Of a stretch of 64,000 nucleotides of DNA, positions 51,934-59,635 are shown piece by piece. The notes beneath the pieces were generated by a model. The model was not told where the DNA came from and ran no database searches. It saw nothing but the letters and a program-made list of their open reading frames with translations. Position numbers and translations under genes: made by a program. Numbering within the stretch: position 1 is the first letter of the stretch; each line of letters starts with the position of its first letter. The stretch covers positions 1 to 64,000 of the forward strand of contig JAEXRL010000028.1 of the NCBI GenBank assembly GCA_023440825.1, read 5' to 3'. This stretch comes from Pseudomonadota bacterium (lineage in GTDB: Bacteria > Pseudomonadota > Gammaproteobacteria > Burkholderiales > Burkholderiaceae_B).

Positions 51934-52914
51934 ATGGTTAATGGGGTAGCGGACGCCTCCTTGTCCCGCTTGCTGTCCAGATTGCGCTTGCAGCAATTTA
52001 GTTTGATGTGTGGAGTGGCTCAAGGTTATTCGTTTCGACAGCTTGCTGAACGCATGGCCCTATCACCACCCGCGATCAGCAAAATGGCCAGAGAGCTGGA
52101 ATCGGTTCTTGGCCAATCTGTGTTTTCCCGAGAGCCCGAAGGCGTGCGTTTAACCCCGCTGGGCGAGTTATTAGCCTACGACGCCCAATTGATTTTGCAA
52201 CATGTTACGCGTATTGAAACCTGCATCGACAATCATAAACAGGGGGGTAACACTTTAATTAAAGTGGCTTCACCAGCGTATACGGCGGTATCGCTATTGG
52301 CCTCGCCCGTGGCTCAGCTAGTTAAACAGTATCCACAGCTCAAGGTTGAACTGATAGATGGTGTAGCCAGCACACTTTTTGAGCATTTGCGTACGGGCGA
52401 GGTGGATTTTGTAGTGGGAAGCTTGCCCTTGTACTCCTTAAGCGACGAGTTAGTGGCTGTTCTCGAGGTAGAGGAGCTATATCCGGATGAGGTATGTTTT
52501 CTGACGCATAAATCCAGTCTGAATTGGAAAGAACCCGTATCGCTCGCTCAATTACAGCAGTTCTCCTGGGTAACGCCTACGAAAGACTCGCTGGTACGTG
52601 GTGCCTTAAGCAATGCGCTACTGCTAGAAGGGCTGCCGTTACCCAGAACATCTGTGGAGAGCAGTGTGGTGTCAGCGGTGGGTTCTTTAGTAGCAGAAAA
52701 CCCAGGCTTTGTTGGAGTATTGCGTGCCGACGCTGCGCATTACCTAGCTCATCGCCTAGATTTGGCTGTGCTGAACATGCAGCGCCGTATTGTATTACCC
52801 CCTGTGGCAATTATTCGGCGTCGTCATGCTCAGCCTACAGAACTAATGCACGAATTATTTGAGCGAATACGCCAACGAGTTAAGGAGTTATTCGCGACTA
52901 GTCCTGCACTCTAG
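51934..52914 (+). CDS. LysR-family transcriptional regulator
   Basis: A 326-residue LTTR (LQQFSLMCGVAQGYSFRQLA; SPPAISKMARELESVLG). Divergent from the Bug/CoA-transferase/MaoC operon, its likely target. AGGTG lies 7 nt before the ATG. The N-terminus carries about ten extra residues before the DNA-binding domain. Confidence 0.92.
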   Translation: MVNGVADASLSRLLSRLRLQQFSLMCGVAQGYSFRQLAERMALSPPAISKMARELESVLGQSVFSREPEGVRLTPLGELLAYDAQLILQHVTRIETCIDNHKQGGNTLIKVASPAYTAVSLLASPVAQLVKQYPQLKVELIDGVASTLFEHLRTGEVDFVVGSLPLYSLSDELVAVLEVEELYPDEVCFLTHKSSLNWKEPVSLAQLQQFSWVTPTKDSLVRGALSNALLLEGLPLPRTSVESSVVSAVGSLVAENPGFVGVLRADAAHYLAHRLDLAVLNMQRRIVLPPVAIIRRRHAQPTELMHELFERIRQRVKELFATSPAL

Positions 52915-52965
52915 TCAGGCAGAAAGAGCGCTGCTTTGCACACGTGGCGAACGCGGCTTGCTGAC

Positions 52966-53397
52966 CTACGCTTGACTTAGGGCGAGTTCACGCAGGTCAT
53001 CGCTAGGATATCTACCTTCGCCCAGGCTGTCACCAAACACACATTCAAAGGCGCTGCTTAAAAGTGTCTTCTCGCGTGCCTCAAGTAGCGAGTCATAGCG
53101 TGAACGCTGAAGGCGGAAATCGGCTTGATGGTAAGCTAGATAATCGGCTGCCCCCCCTGCAATGACGCCTTCCGTGATCAGTTGCTCTATAGCCCAAGCC
53201 AGACTGCGCGTATTAGGATTGCCTTGCCGTATGCTGTAAAACGCTCCAGTAATAGATGCTCCATAATGGCGTTGTGCGTCGTAATCGGCATACCACAGTA
53301 CGCGACACAAGGCTTCCAATCCACCCGGAGCGGGAATGCGTTGCTGTGCCAGCAAGTACTCCACACTGGCTTTCATTTTCGCTGGTGAAAATTTCAT
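52966..53397 (-). CDS. Panacea (SocA/DUF4065)-like protein downstream of dmfA2
   Basis: A 143-residue protein resembling the Panacea/SocA domain: MKFSPAKMKASVEYLL, LCRVLWYADYDAQRHYGASITGAFYS and a following GNPNTRSLAWAIEQLI match the pattern of an N-terminal helix, LxYxAD, G-x-S/P-ITG-x-Y and a Pro-containing loop. Panacea domains are known as antitoxin or adaptor modules. No toxin-sized neighbour is visible; the gene follows dmfA2 by 56 bp on the same strand, with a strong hairpin in between and AAGGAG before its ATG. Function in the DMF locus is unknown, and the family call is by eye. Confidence 0.6.
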   Translation of the reverse strand: MKFSPAKMKASVEYLLAQQRIPAPGGLEALCRVLWYADYDAQRHYGASITGAFYSIRQGNPNTRSLAWAIEQLITEGVIAGGAADYLAYHQADFRLQRSRYDSLLEAREKTLLSSAFECVFGDSLGEGRYPSDDLRELALSQA

Positions 53398-53412
53398 GAG
53401 AACTCCTTGCAG

Positions 53413-53448
53413 CAGCGCAGCGCCAGTCCGTAGTTTGGCGCTGCGCTG
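53413..53448 (-). other. 13-bp hairpin between dmfA2 and the Panacea-like gene
   Basis: CAGCGCAGCGCCA and TGGCGCTGCGCTG are perfectly complementary with a 10-nt loop. No U-run follows on the minus strand, so it may be a partial terminator or mRNA-stabilising element that lowers expression of the downstream gene. Confidence 0.6.
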
Positions 53449-53453
53449 TGAGC

Positions 53454-55706
53454 TTATGGGATGGGAAATGGCGTGCTATCAGCAAAGCGTTTCAGCACGT
53501 TGTGGGTGAGTCGGGCAATATTATTGTCGTAGTCATTGTGGGATAGGCTGCCAGCGTAGGCAATTGAGCCCACCGACCAGACGGCGCCACCATGTGGTGT
53601 TTCGTAAAAGCAGATATCGGCTCGCACCCAATCGCACTGTGTGCCTGTGCAGGCGGGTAGATTAAAGAGCAGCTCTTCAGCGACCAGCATGTAGGCGTCC
53701 GTGTGTCCTTCGGACGAAGCGACGACTAAAGCATGGGGGGGCGTTCCTAGATTACGGTCAGCCCGATCCAGCTCTAGGCCAGCTGCTCCGCCTCCGATGA
53801 GGCCAAAATCGCCCAATAACTCCTCGGCACCTATGCCGTCAAACATCCATTGCACTCTGGGGTTATCGCGATCGGGGGTTTGGCGATAGTATGATGAAAC
53901 ATCAAAGCCCTCGGCGGAGAAGCCCACTCCTGTAAGCACTTGAGGTGAGCGCTTTCCTTGACGACGCCACAGACCGCTATACTCGCCTGTGCTGCTAAGG
54001 TAGTACTCGCCGGTAGGTGGCTCAGAGGCACGGCTACCGTCTTCGGCCCTACGTATTTCCAACAAGCCTGGACGGTGCTGGTCGTAGGCGCAACGCCAGT
54101 AATAGCCGTTAGCCCCCAGATACATTAAGCGTCCCCCCTGTTGAGTGAACTCATACAAGCCGTCCCACATGGCTTTACTGTAGTATTCGGGGTGACTGCC
54201 TGAGACCACGACGTTATAGGGTTTAAGCGCGGCTAAGCCTTTTTGGTGCAATTCTTCGTCGGTAATGACGTCGAAGTCAAAACCGGCAGCGCTCATCCAG
54301 TCGATAATGTGTGTATCGGCGTTGAATTGCCAAAGCGATGAGCCAAAACCGCCGAGCATGCCCTGTTGCATGGGACGCATATTCAGAATGGGGCGCAAGC
54401 GGCTTGAGTAATAAACAGGGCTATTATCGGAATGTCGGTCATAGCATGAGTGGCCGTATTCGCGGTGCTCATTCAGAAAGAGATGATCTGGATTGAGTAC
54501 GGTAGAGCGATACCACATCAGTTCACCGCCCCATGGGTTGGTCGTGAAGTGTTCGTTAGCGTAGGCCATGTAGCTGGCGGTTGGGAGCAAGAAACAAATT
54601 TTTGCTTCTTGACCAGGCAGTGGGCGCACGGCAAATGGCACGAACTCTGTATCGTCCCCGGCTTGCAAGCGCACCGCATACAGTCCACTGCTAAGCGTTT
54701 CAGGTATACGCAGCGTGAAGTCCACCTCCCAGCCTGCGTCGTACAAGTCATCGTCATGAAAGTGTATGGCATCCCATAAGCCGGGGTTCTGCTTCCAGTC
54801 GTGCTGTTCACCATCCCAGCGTGGGCCTGGTACCGCCCGTGTAGGGGCGTGCTCCAGATGCCCATGACGCAAGTAGGATGAAGAGTCGGCAAATCTATCA
54901 GTACCCATATGCTGGCTAAAGTCCCAGCGACCCAGAACACTTTGACGTAGCACAGTATTAGCTTGGCCTGTGTCGATGCTGCGCAGTTGCTCCAGATTGA
55001 GCGCGTGCTGACACAGCGTAGGTGCGGCGATTTTTCCGTTGAAAAAACCGTCTGCTGCCCATTTTTCTTTACGTTTGCCGTTGGTATGGGCGGCAAAGGT
55101 GATCGGTATTACGTGACTGGTGTCCGGTAGTATCGTGCAGTGGGTACGCAGGTCGGCTGTGTCGTCAATGGTGGCGTAGTTGGTGAGTGCAATCTGATGT
55201 AGGTGTACGGTTTGTTCTGCCCCGTTGAAGCTGGCTGCTACGAAGTACCACTCCCAAGGAATGAATGCCTTAGCAGTAGATAAAATCTCGGTTTTTTTAC
55301 CGTCTCCTAGTTTTAGTGCCAGTGCGCCCTGTTCATCTACGATGAGGGCAAAGCCCGAGTGGGTAGCAGCATCAAATCTGCCAAGTATGGTTTGTTCTCC
55401 TTTGTGTGGGGTGGTGGGCATGATCCAGCACATGAGAGAAAACTCGTCCAGTCCGCTAAGTGTTGAGCATGCCTGAACGTGCCCATACGAGCCAGCATGT
55501 ATTGTTTGGGGTCGTCCGGGAAAGTGAGAAGCCAGTTCAGTGGGAATAAGGTCTATCTTTACGCCAGGCCCTAGAGGGTTATCATCGCCACAGATAATAC
55601 GAACCAGATCCGCTTGATAGCGCGGGTGTTCGCAATTGACCATGACGTTTAGGTTATCACCTGGTGCAACACTGATTTCATCTGAGTAGGCAGTAATTTT
55701 TAGCAT
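53454..55706 (-). CDS. dmfA2: N,N-dimethylformamidase large subunit
   Basis: This 750-residue protein matches the large (beta) subunit of N,N-dimethylformamidase, which hydrolyses DMF to dimethylamine and formate (known chain about 760 residues). The N-terminal half has a lectin/LamG-like region (FSLMCWIMPTTPHKGEQTILG; EWYFVAASFNG). The C-terminal half carries the catalytic domain with PTASYMAYANEHF, YGHSCYDRHSDNSPVYYSS and SGSHPEYYSKAMWDG; the known enzyme holds one iron by two Tyr and one Glu, and candidates are in these three segments. AAAGGA precedes the ATG. The small subunit gene lies 21 bp upstream. Activity on DMF is inferred from the pair and the adjacent LuxR regulator; other small N-alkyl amides are possible. 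Confidence 0.9.
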   Translation of the reverse strand: MLKITAYSDEISVAPGDNLNVMVNCEHPRYQADLVRIICGDDNPLGPGVKIDLIPTELASHFPGRPQTIHAGSYGHVQACSTLSGLDEFSLMCWIMPTTPHKGEQTILGRFDAATHSGFALIVDEQGALALKLGDGKKTEILSTAKAFIPWEWYFVAASFNGAEQTVHLHQIALTNYATIDDTADLRTHCTILPDTSHVIPITFAAHTNGKRKEKWAADGFFNGKIAAPTLCQHALNLEQLRSIDTGQANTVLRQSVLGRWDFSQHMGTDRFADSSSYLRHGHLEHAPTRAVPGPRWDGEQHDWKQNPGLWDAIHFHDDDLYDAGWEVDFTLRIPETLSSGLYAVRLQAGDDTEFVPFAVRPLPGQEAKICFLLPTASYMAYANEHFTTNPWGGELMWYRSTVLNPDHLFLNEHREYGHSCYDRHSDNSPVYYSSRLRPILNMRPMQQGMLGGFGSSLWQFNADTHIIDWMSAAGFDFDVITDEELHQKGLAALKPYNVVVSGSHPEYYSKAMWDGLYEFTQQGGRLMYLGANGYYWRCAYDQHRPGLLEIRRAEDGSRASEPPTGEYYLSSTGEYSGLWRRQGKRSPQVLTGVGFSAEGFDVSSYYRQTPDRDNPRVQWMFDGIGAEELLGDFGLIGGGAAGLELDRADRNLGTPPHALVVASSEGHTDAYMLVAEELLFNLPACTGTQCDWVRADICFYETPHGGAVWSVGSIAYAGSLSHNDYDNNIARLTHNVLKRFADSTPFPIP

Positions 55707-55727
55707 GTGAGTCCTTTCGAGTTAGGG

Positions 55728-56066
55728 TTAGAACGGCAGCGGTTTGCCTGTTTCGGCGAGCCAGCAAAGACGAAAAATGGCGCGTTCGCCATCCTCTAGA
55801 CTGGAAAAGACCTTGTCTTCCATAATCTCTACGGGTTGCGCCCGCCCGCGTAGCCTGCCGACTTTCCACTCGGTCCAGGATTTGCTTTGAATCAGTACAT
55901 AACGACCGTCCAAGGGACTGCCATGGAAGCGATTGAGTATGCGCTGCAGTCCTTGTGAGAAAGGACGACGGGTGGGTGCCTCCATAAACTCCTTGGCATA
56001 GCCAAGTGTTTGCTCTTCATCCATGTACGCAAAAGGGGAGGTAGATGTGTTCTGATGCCAGGACAT
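55728..56066 (-). CDS. dmfA1: N,N-dimethylformamidase small subunit
   Basis: A 112-residue protein with the pattern of the DMFase small (alpha) subunit: AYMDEEQTLGYAKEF, PFSQGLQRILNRFHGSP, GRYVLIQSKSWTEWKVGRLRG and a terminal helix FSSLEDGERAIFRLCW. It is about 20 residues shorter than the known subunit. AAGGAG lies 6 nt before the ATG, and a TATATT -10-like element (complement of 56086-56091) is just upstream. It leads the dmfA1-dmfA2 operon, divergent from the LuxR-type gene. Confidence 0.85.
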   Translation of the reverse strand: MSWHQNTSTSPFAYMDEEQTLGYAKEFMEAPTRRPFSQGLQRILNRFHGSPLDGRYVLIQSKSWTEWKVGRLRGRAQPVEIMEDKVFSSLEDGERAIFRLCWLAETGKPLPF

Positions 56067-56173
56067 GGTTATCTCCTTAGTTATAAATATAGTGTGCGCC
56101 TGTGTTGAGTGGTTTTAGCTAGGCCATAGACAACTCAAGCAGACCGATTAAGCCTAAGGTCTAAAGGGGAGGG

Positions 56174-56189
56174 ACTGGAATCGTCCAGT
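56174..56189. promoter_or_regulatory. lux-box-like palindrome between dmfA1 and luxR-type gene
   Basis: ACTGGA-ATCG-TCCAGT, a perfect 6-bp inverted repeat with 4-bp spacer, about 110 bp from each divergent start codon. Shape and length resemble LuxR-family operators, making it the best candidate site for the adjacent regulator. Confidence 0.55.
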
Positions 56190-56268
56190 TGGCCTCGTGC
56201 AATTGGAGGATGGTCAGAGGCCTAAACTCTGGTTTATGCTCGTAAGGTGAACCGATTAAAACGACAAA

Positions 56269-56286
56269 TGCATAGGTGCTTATGCA
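56269..56286. promoter_or_regulatory. Inverted repeat at the luxR-type gene start
   Basis: TGCATA-GGTGCT-TATGCA, ending 16 bp before the ATG at 56303. A second candidate operator, in the position for autoregulation. Confidence 0.4.
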
Positions 56287-56302
56287 CACAGGAGACAGAT
56301 CC

Positions 56303-57277
56303 ATGGTTCAGCTAGGTTTACTTAGTGCCTGTTTGCTCGATGTACATGAAGGCAGTTCACAGTACGCGCCCGAGCGGTTTCTCGAGCACTCTTTGTCTCG
56401 AGTGTGTGCCACGTTTGATGTGGATAAAGCGTGGTGGGGGATTATGTCCGTAAAGCGCGGGCAGTTTTTATTACATGCCTCATGGCGACAGAACCTACCT
56501 GAAAGCTTTGAGCCTATGTGGGAAGAGTTAAAGCAAGATGATGCCTTGGCTCGTGGTGTGTCGCTCAAGCCTGGTCAGGCGGTCAATCTTAATGAAGTGG
56601 GGTTTCGTAGTTTTCCAGGCTTAGCCGTATTGATGGGGGAGCATAATATATCGAATGCCCTGTGTACCTCCGCCTTTTTTCCCGAGCAAGACGCATTTAT
56701 GTTTCTTTCGCTGTACAGAAAAAAAGGCGGCTTTGATGATGCCTCAATGCAAACTAGCGAAGTGTTGATGCCTCATTTATTTTCGGCCTGGCGTAATAAC
56801 TTGCGTCAGGGCTTGCGCCCCGCACCTACAATGCTCTCTAGTACTGTATACAGAGGATTTATCAGCGGGCATGGACGCCTGCTGGATGCCGAAGCTGGTT
56901 TTAAGGAGCTTGTTCAGCAGATCTGGCCAGGCAAGTCTTATAAATCTATAGATGGGTATTTATGTGCTTTGGCACAGCAGTCCATTGAACAGATAAATAC
57001 GTGGGTACGTCATGGTGAGCTTATGTGGCGCGCCAAGATGCTGGGTGCGGTCTGCCTGATAGAACTCAGGTTATGCACGCCGCTGGACGAGCTGAGTGCA
57101 CGAGAGTCCAGCATTGTGTATCAATACTCGGTAGGCGCTAGTCATAAGCAGATCGCGCGCGAACTAAATATATCGCCATCTACGGTTCGTCACCATTTAC
57201 GTAACGCCTACCTGAAATTAGGGGTCAGTGATAAAGGTGCTCTAGCCACTTTATTGCATGAAACGGCTTATGCATAA
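56303..57277 (+). CDS. dmfR: LuxR-family regulator (DmfR-like)
   Basis: A 324-residue regulator with a GAF/autoinducer-like N-terminal half and a C-terminal LuxR helix-turn-helix (LSARESSIVYQYSVGASHKQ, then ELNISPSTVRHHLRNAYLKL). ATG 56303 has AGGAG at 8 nt; GTG 56276 and ATG 56282 upstream are in frame but lack ribosome binding sites and overlap the inverted repeat. In Paracoccus aminophilus the dmfA1A2 genes are activated by a LuxR-type regulator encoded beside them, and the same divergent arrangement is seen here. No luxI is present, so a substrate-like effector is more likely than an acyl-homoserine lactone. Confidence 0.85.
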   Translation: MVQLGLLSACLLDVHEGSSQYAPERFLEHSLSRVCATFDVDKAWWGIMSVKRGQFLLHASWRQNLPESFEPMWEELKQDDALARGVSLKPGQAVNLNEVGFRSFPGLAVLMGEHNISNALCTSAFFPEQDAFMFLSLYRKKGGFDDASMQTSEVLMPHLFSAWRNNLRQGLRPAPTMLSSTVYRGFISGHGRLLDAEAGFKELVQQIWPGKSYKSIDGYLCALAQQSIEQINTWVRHGELMWRAKMLGAVCLIELRLCTPLDELSARESSIVYQYSVGASHKQIARELNISPSTVRHHLRNAYLKLGVSDKGALATLLHETAYA

Positions 57278-57371
57278 CGGTGTACAGCGGTGGCGTAAGG
57301 CTAGTGATGTACGCAGCGCTGAGCTGAGCAGATTCATCTCGGAAGCTGGCTAGAGCGGTAGTCGTGTCGGC

Positions 57372-58457
57372 CTACGCTTGTGTATCCAGTACTCCGCGCT
57401 TTACTTGGTCACGCTCCAAGGACTCAAACAGTGCCTTAAAGTTACCTTCGCCAAAACCTTCGCGGTAGTCGCCTTGGCGCTCGATGAATTCAAAAAACAC
57501 CGGTCCCAGTAAAGCTTGGGAAAAAATTTGTAATAGCAGTCGTGGCTGCCCGCCGTCGGTGGTGCCATCTAGCAGTATGCCCCGGCTTTGTAAGTGGTGT
57601 ACCGCTTGTCCGTGGCCAGGTAATCGAGTTTCAAGGTTTTGGTAGTACACCTGATTCGGTGCGCTCATTAAAGGGACGCCGGCGGCGCTGAGCTTATCGA
57701 TGGCCTCTACGAGGTTATCGCACAGCAAAGCGATGTGCTGTATGCCTTCCCCGTTAAACTGCATCAAGAATTCTTCTATCTGCCCACCACCTTGGCGGGC
57801 CTCTTCGTTCAAGGGGATACGAATTTTGCCATCAGGAGCACTCATGGCTTTAGAGGCTAGGCCTGTGTACTCCCCAGTAATATCAAAGTAGCGAATTTCA
57901 CGGAAGTTAAATAGCTTTTCGTAAAAACCAGCCCAGTACTCCATGCGGCCACGGTACACATTATGGGTTAAGTGGTCGATGACTTTGAAGCCATGTCCTA
58001 CGGGGTGACGATCAACCCCTTCTAGCCAGTGAAAGTCTATATCGTAAATAGACTCGCCGTCGGCGTAGCGATCAATAAGATAGAGCGGAGCTCCTCCTAT
58101 ACCTTTGATGGCCGGTAGATTGAGCTCCATCGGGCCGGTGTCTATTTTGACCGCTTGAGCGCCCAACTCTAAAGCGCGTGTGTAGGCCTTGTGTGAGTCT
58201 TTGACTCTAAAAGCCATGCCGCACGCAGAGGGGCCATGTTCTATAGCAAAGTATGAGGCAAGGCTTTTGGGTTCACGATTAATAATGAAATTGATGTCAC
58301 CCTGACGGAATAGGGACACGTCTTTGGAGCGATGTCTGGCCACTTCGGTAAACCCTAGCTGGAGAAATAAGGGTTCGAGGAAGTTGGCAGTGGGAGAGAC
58401 AAATTCAACAAACTCAAATCCGTCCAATCCCATGGGGTTATCGAATAAATCAGACAT
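57372..58457 (-). CDS. hppD: 4-hydroxyphenylpyruvate dioxygenase
   Basis: A 361-residue Fe(II) dioxygenase that converts 4-hydroxyphenylpyruvate to homogentisate in tyrosine breakdown. The two-histidine, one-carboxylate iron site is visible: H162 (DHLTHNVYRG), H241 (GIQHIALLCD) and E323 (GPVFFEFIERQGD), with the C-terminal GFGEGNFKALFESLERDQ helix that closes the active site. AAGGAAG precedes the ATG. It stands alone here: no homogentisate dioxygenase, fumarylacetoacetase or aminotransferase gene is nearby. Confidence 0.94.
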   Translation of the reverse strand: MSDLFDNPMGLDGFEFVEFVSPTANFLEPLFLQLGFTEVARHRSKDVSLFRQGDINFIINREPKSLASYFAIEHGPSACGMAFRVKDSHKAYTRALELGAQAVKIDTGPMELNLPAIKGIGGAPLYLIDRYADGESIYDIDFHWLEGVDRHPVGHGFKVIDHLTHNVYRGRMEYWAGFYEKLFNFREIRYFDITGEYTGLASKAMSAPDGKIRIPLNEEARQGGGQIEEFLMQFNGEGIQHIALLCDNLVEAIDKLSAAGVPLMSAPNQVYYQNLETRLPGHGQAVHHLQSRGILLDGTTDGGQPRLLLQIFSQALLGPVFFEFIERQGDYREGFGEGNFKALFESLERDQVKRGVLDTQA

Positions 58458-58957
58458 AAACGCTTCCTTTTGAAAGAGAGTAAAGCAAACGCGCAGTGAG
58501 CGATTGCCTGGGCACCAAGGGGGGCAACGGGGGTACTGACTTTGGCGTCATGCTTGCCCCAGCGGGTGTGCACGGCAAGCTTTTTAGGCCTGCTGTTCCT
58601 AGATTCACTTTTATAAGCGAATCGTGATGGTCTGTTAAGCAGGGAATGCCCTTAATGCGTCGTGCTGCCTAGGTCATAGCGCAGTCCTGATGTGCATGCT
58701 GGCGAGCAGCTGGGCGCTAGCCAAGTGGATCGTTCGTAAGAGTTGGGCGATGCCAGCGATTCGCTCGCCTGAAACCTTGCAAGGCCGCAGTTTTAATAGG
58801 TTTTTTCTGTGGCTGAGCGGTCCGTATGTCAAGTTTTTTTCTCTCTGAGGAAGGATCTTTTTTGCTGTTTTTACGTCGAATATAAGGAAAACCCGTATAC
58901 GCTAGTTTAGTCTAATGATATAGCATTAGGTCTTGTTTTGATGATTGGGAAAAGAGC
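58458..58957. other. Intergenic region between hppD and the imide-type operon
   Basis: About 500 bp with no credible gene; it must hold the divergent promoters. Visible elements are an imperfect inverted repeat at 58602-58623 (GATTCACTT / AAGCGAATC, one mismatch) on the hppD side and CTAATG-ATATAG-CATTAG at 58912-58929 on the operon side. A T-rich stretch lies at about 58827-58870. I see no RNA gene. Confidence 0.6.
58912..58929. promoter_or_regulatory. Inverted repeat upstream of the amidohydrolase operon
   Basis: CTAATG-ATATAG-CATTAG, 28 bp before the start codon at 58958. Candidate operator for an unlinked regulator; no regulator gene lies next to the operon in this window. Confidence 0.45.
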
Positions 58958-59635
58958 ATGGAAAATTCGAATAAAACAGCTAGAGAACTATACGAAGCGA
59001 TCAAACGCAATCCGGTTCGTCCGCGATTTGGTTTTGGTCGTAACCCGATACTGGTGAATGTGGATTTGCAAAAGTCCTATACCTGCGTGGGCGAGTTCGC
59101 GACGGCGTATGAAACAGATCCCAAGCAATTGGAGTACGTGAATGAGCTGGCTAAAGCATTTCGTGCACAGAATTTGCCTGTGGTCTGGACCTATGTAGCG
59201 TATATGCAGTCTGGTGAGGATTGCGGTATCTGGGGTACGCGCACTGATACACCTGACTCCTTACAAAACATCAAGGTAGGCTCGCGCCGTTCAGAGTTCG
59301 ATGATCGAATCGAGGTGGATCATGTGCGTGATGTGGTGTTTAACAAGCGCATGCCTTCGGCTTTTTTTGAAACGCACTTGCGCTCGCTGATGACTTGGCA
59401 TGGTTCTGACACGGTGGTGGTGACGGGTGGTTCTACGTCCGGTTGTGTGCGAGCAACTGTGGTGGATGCCTTGTCTAATGGTTTCCGTGTTGTGGTGCCC
59501 GAAGAGTGTGTAGCGGATAAACACGAAAGTCCACACTTCGCCAACCTGTATGACATTGCTGTGAAGTACGGGGATGTTGTACCAGTAAGCGATGTGTTTG
59601 AGTATTTGAACCAGCGAGCGACTACGACAAAATGA
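58958..59635 (+). CDS. Isochorismatase-family cysteine amidohydrolase
   Basis: A 225-residue cysteine hydrolase with the catalytic triad D36 (VNVDLQ), K130 (VVFNKRMPSAFF) and C163 (GSTSGCVRATVVD). The long N-terminus and the sequence resemble the N-carbamoylsarcosine amidohydrolase/maleamate amidase branch, which removes ammonia from a terminal amide or ureido group. It leads an operon and overlaps the next gene by 4 bp (ATGA). With the following imidase-type and LeuCD-type genes, hydrolysis of a half-amide such as maleamate or a methyl derivative is the favoured inference. Confidence 0.88.
   Translation: MENSNKTARELYEAIKRNPVRPRFGFGRNPILVNVDLQKSYTCVGEFATAYETDPKQLEYVNELAKAFRAQNLPVVWTYVAYMQSGEDCGIWGTRTDTPDSLQNIKVGSRRSEFDDRIEVDHVRDVVFNKRMPSAFFETHLRSLMTWHGSDTVVVTGGSTSGCVRATVVDALSNGFRVVVPEECVADKHESPHFANLYDIAVKYGDVVPVSDVFEYLNQRATTTK

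Noticed and set aside
52966..53397. Toxin-antitoxin pair
   Set aside because: The Panacea-like protein has no toxin-sized partner gene; its upstream neighbour is the DMFase large subunit.
56303..57277. Quorum-sensing regulator
   Set aside because: LuxR-type DNA-binding domain is clear, but no luxI-type synthase is present and the neighbours are DMFase genes, so a catabolic regulator fits better.
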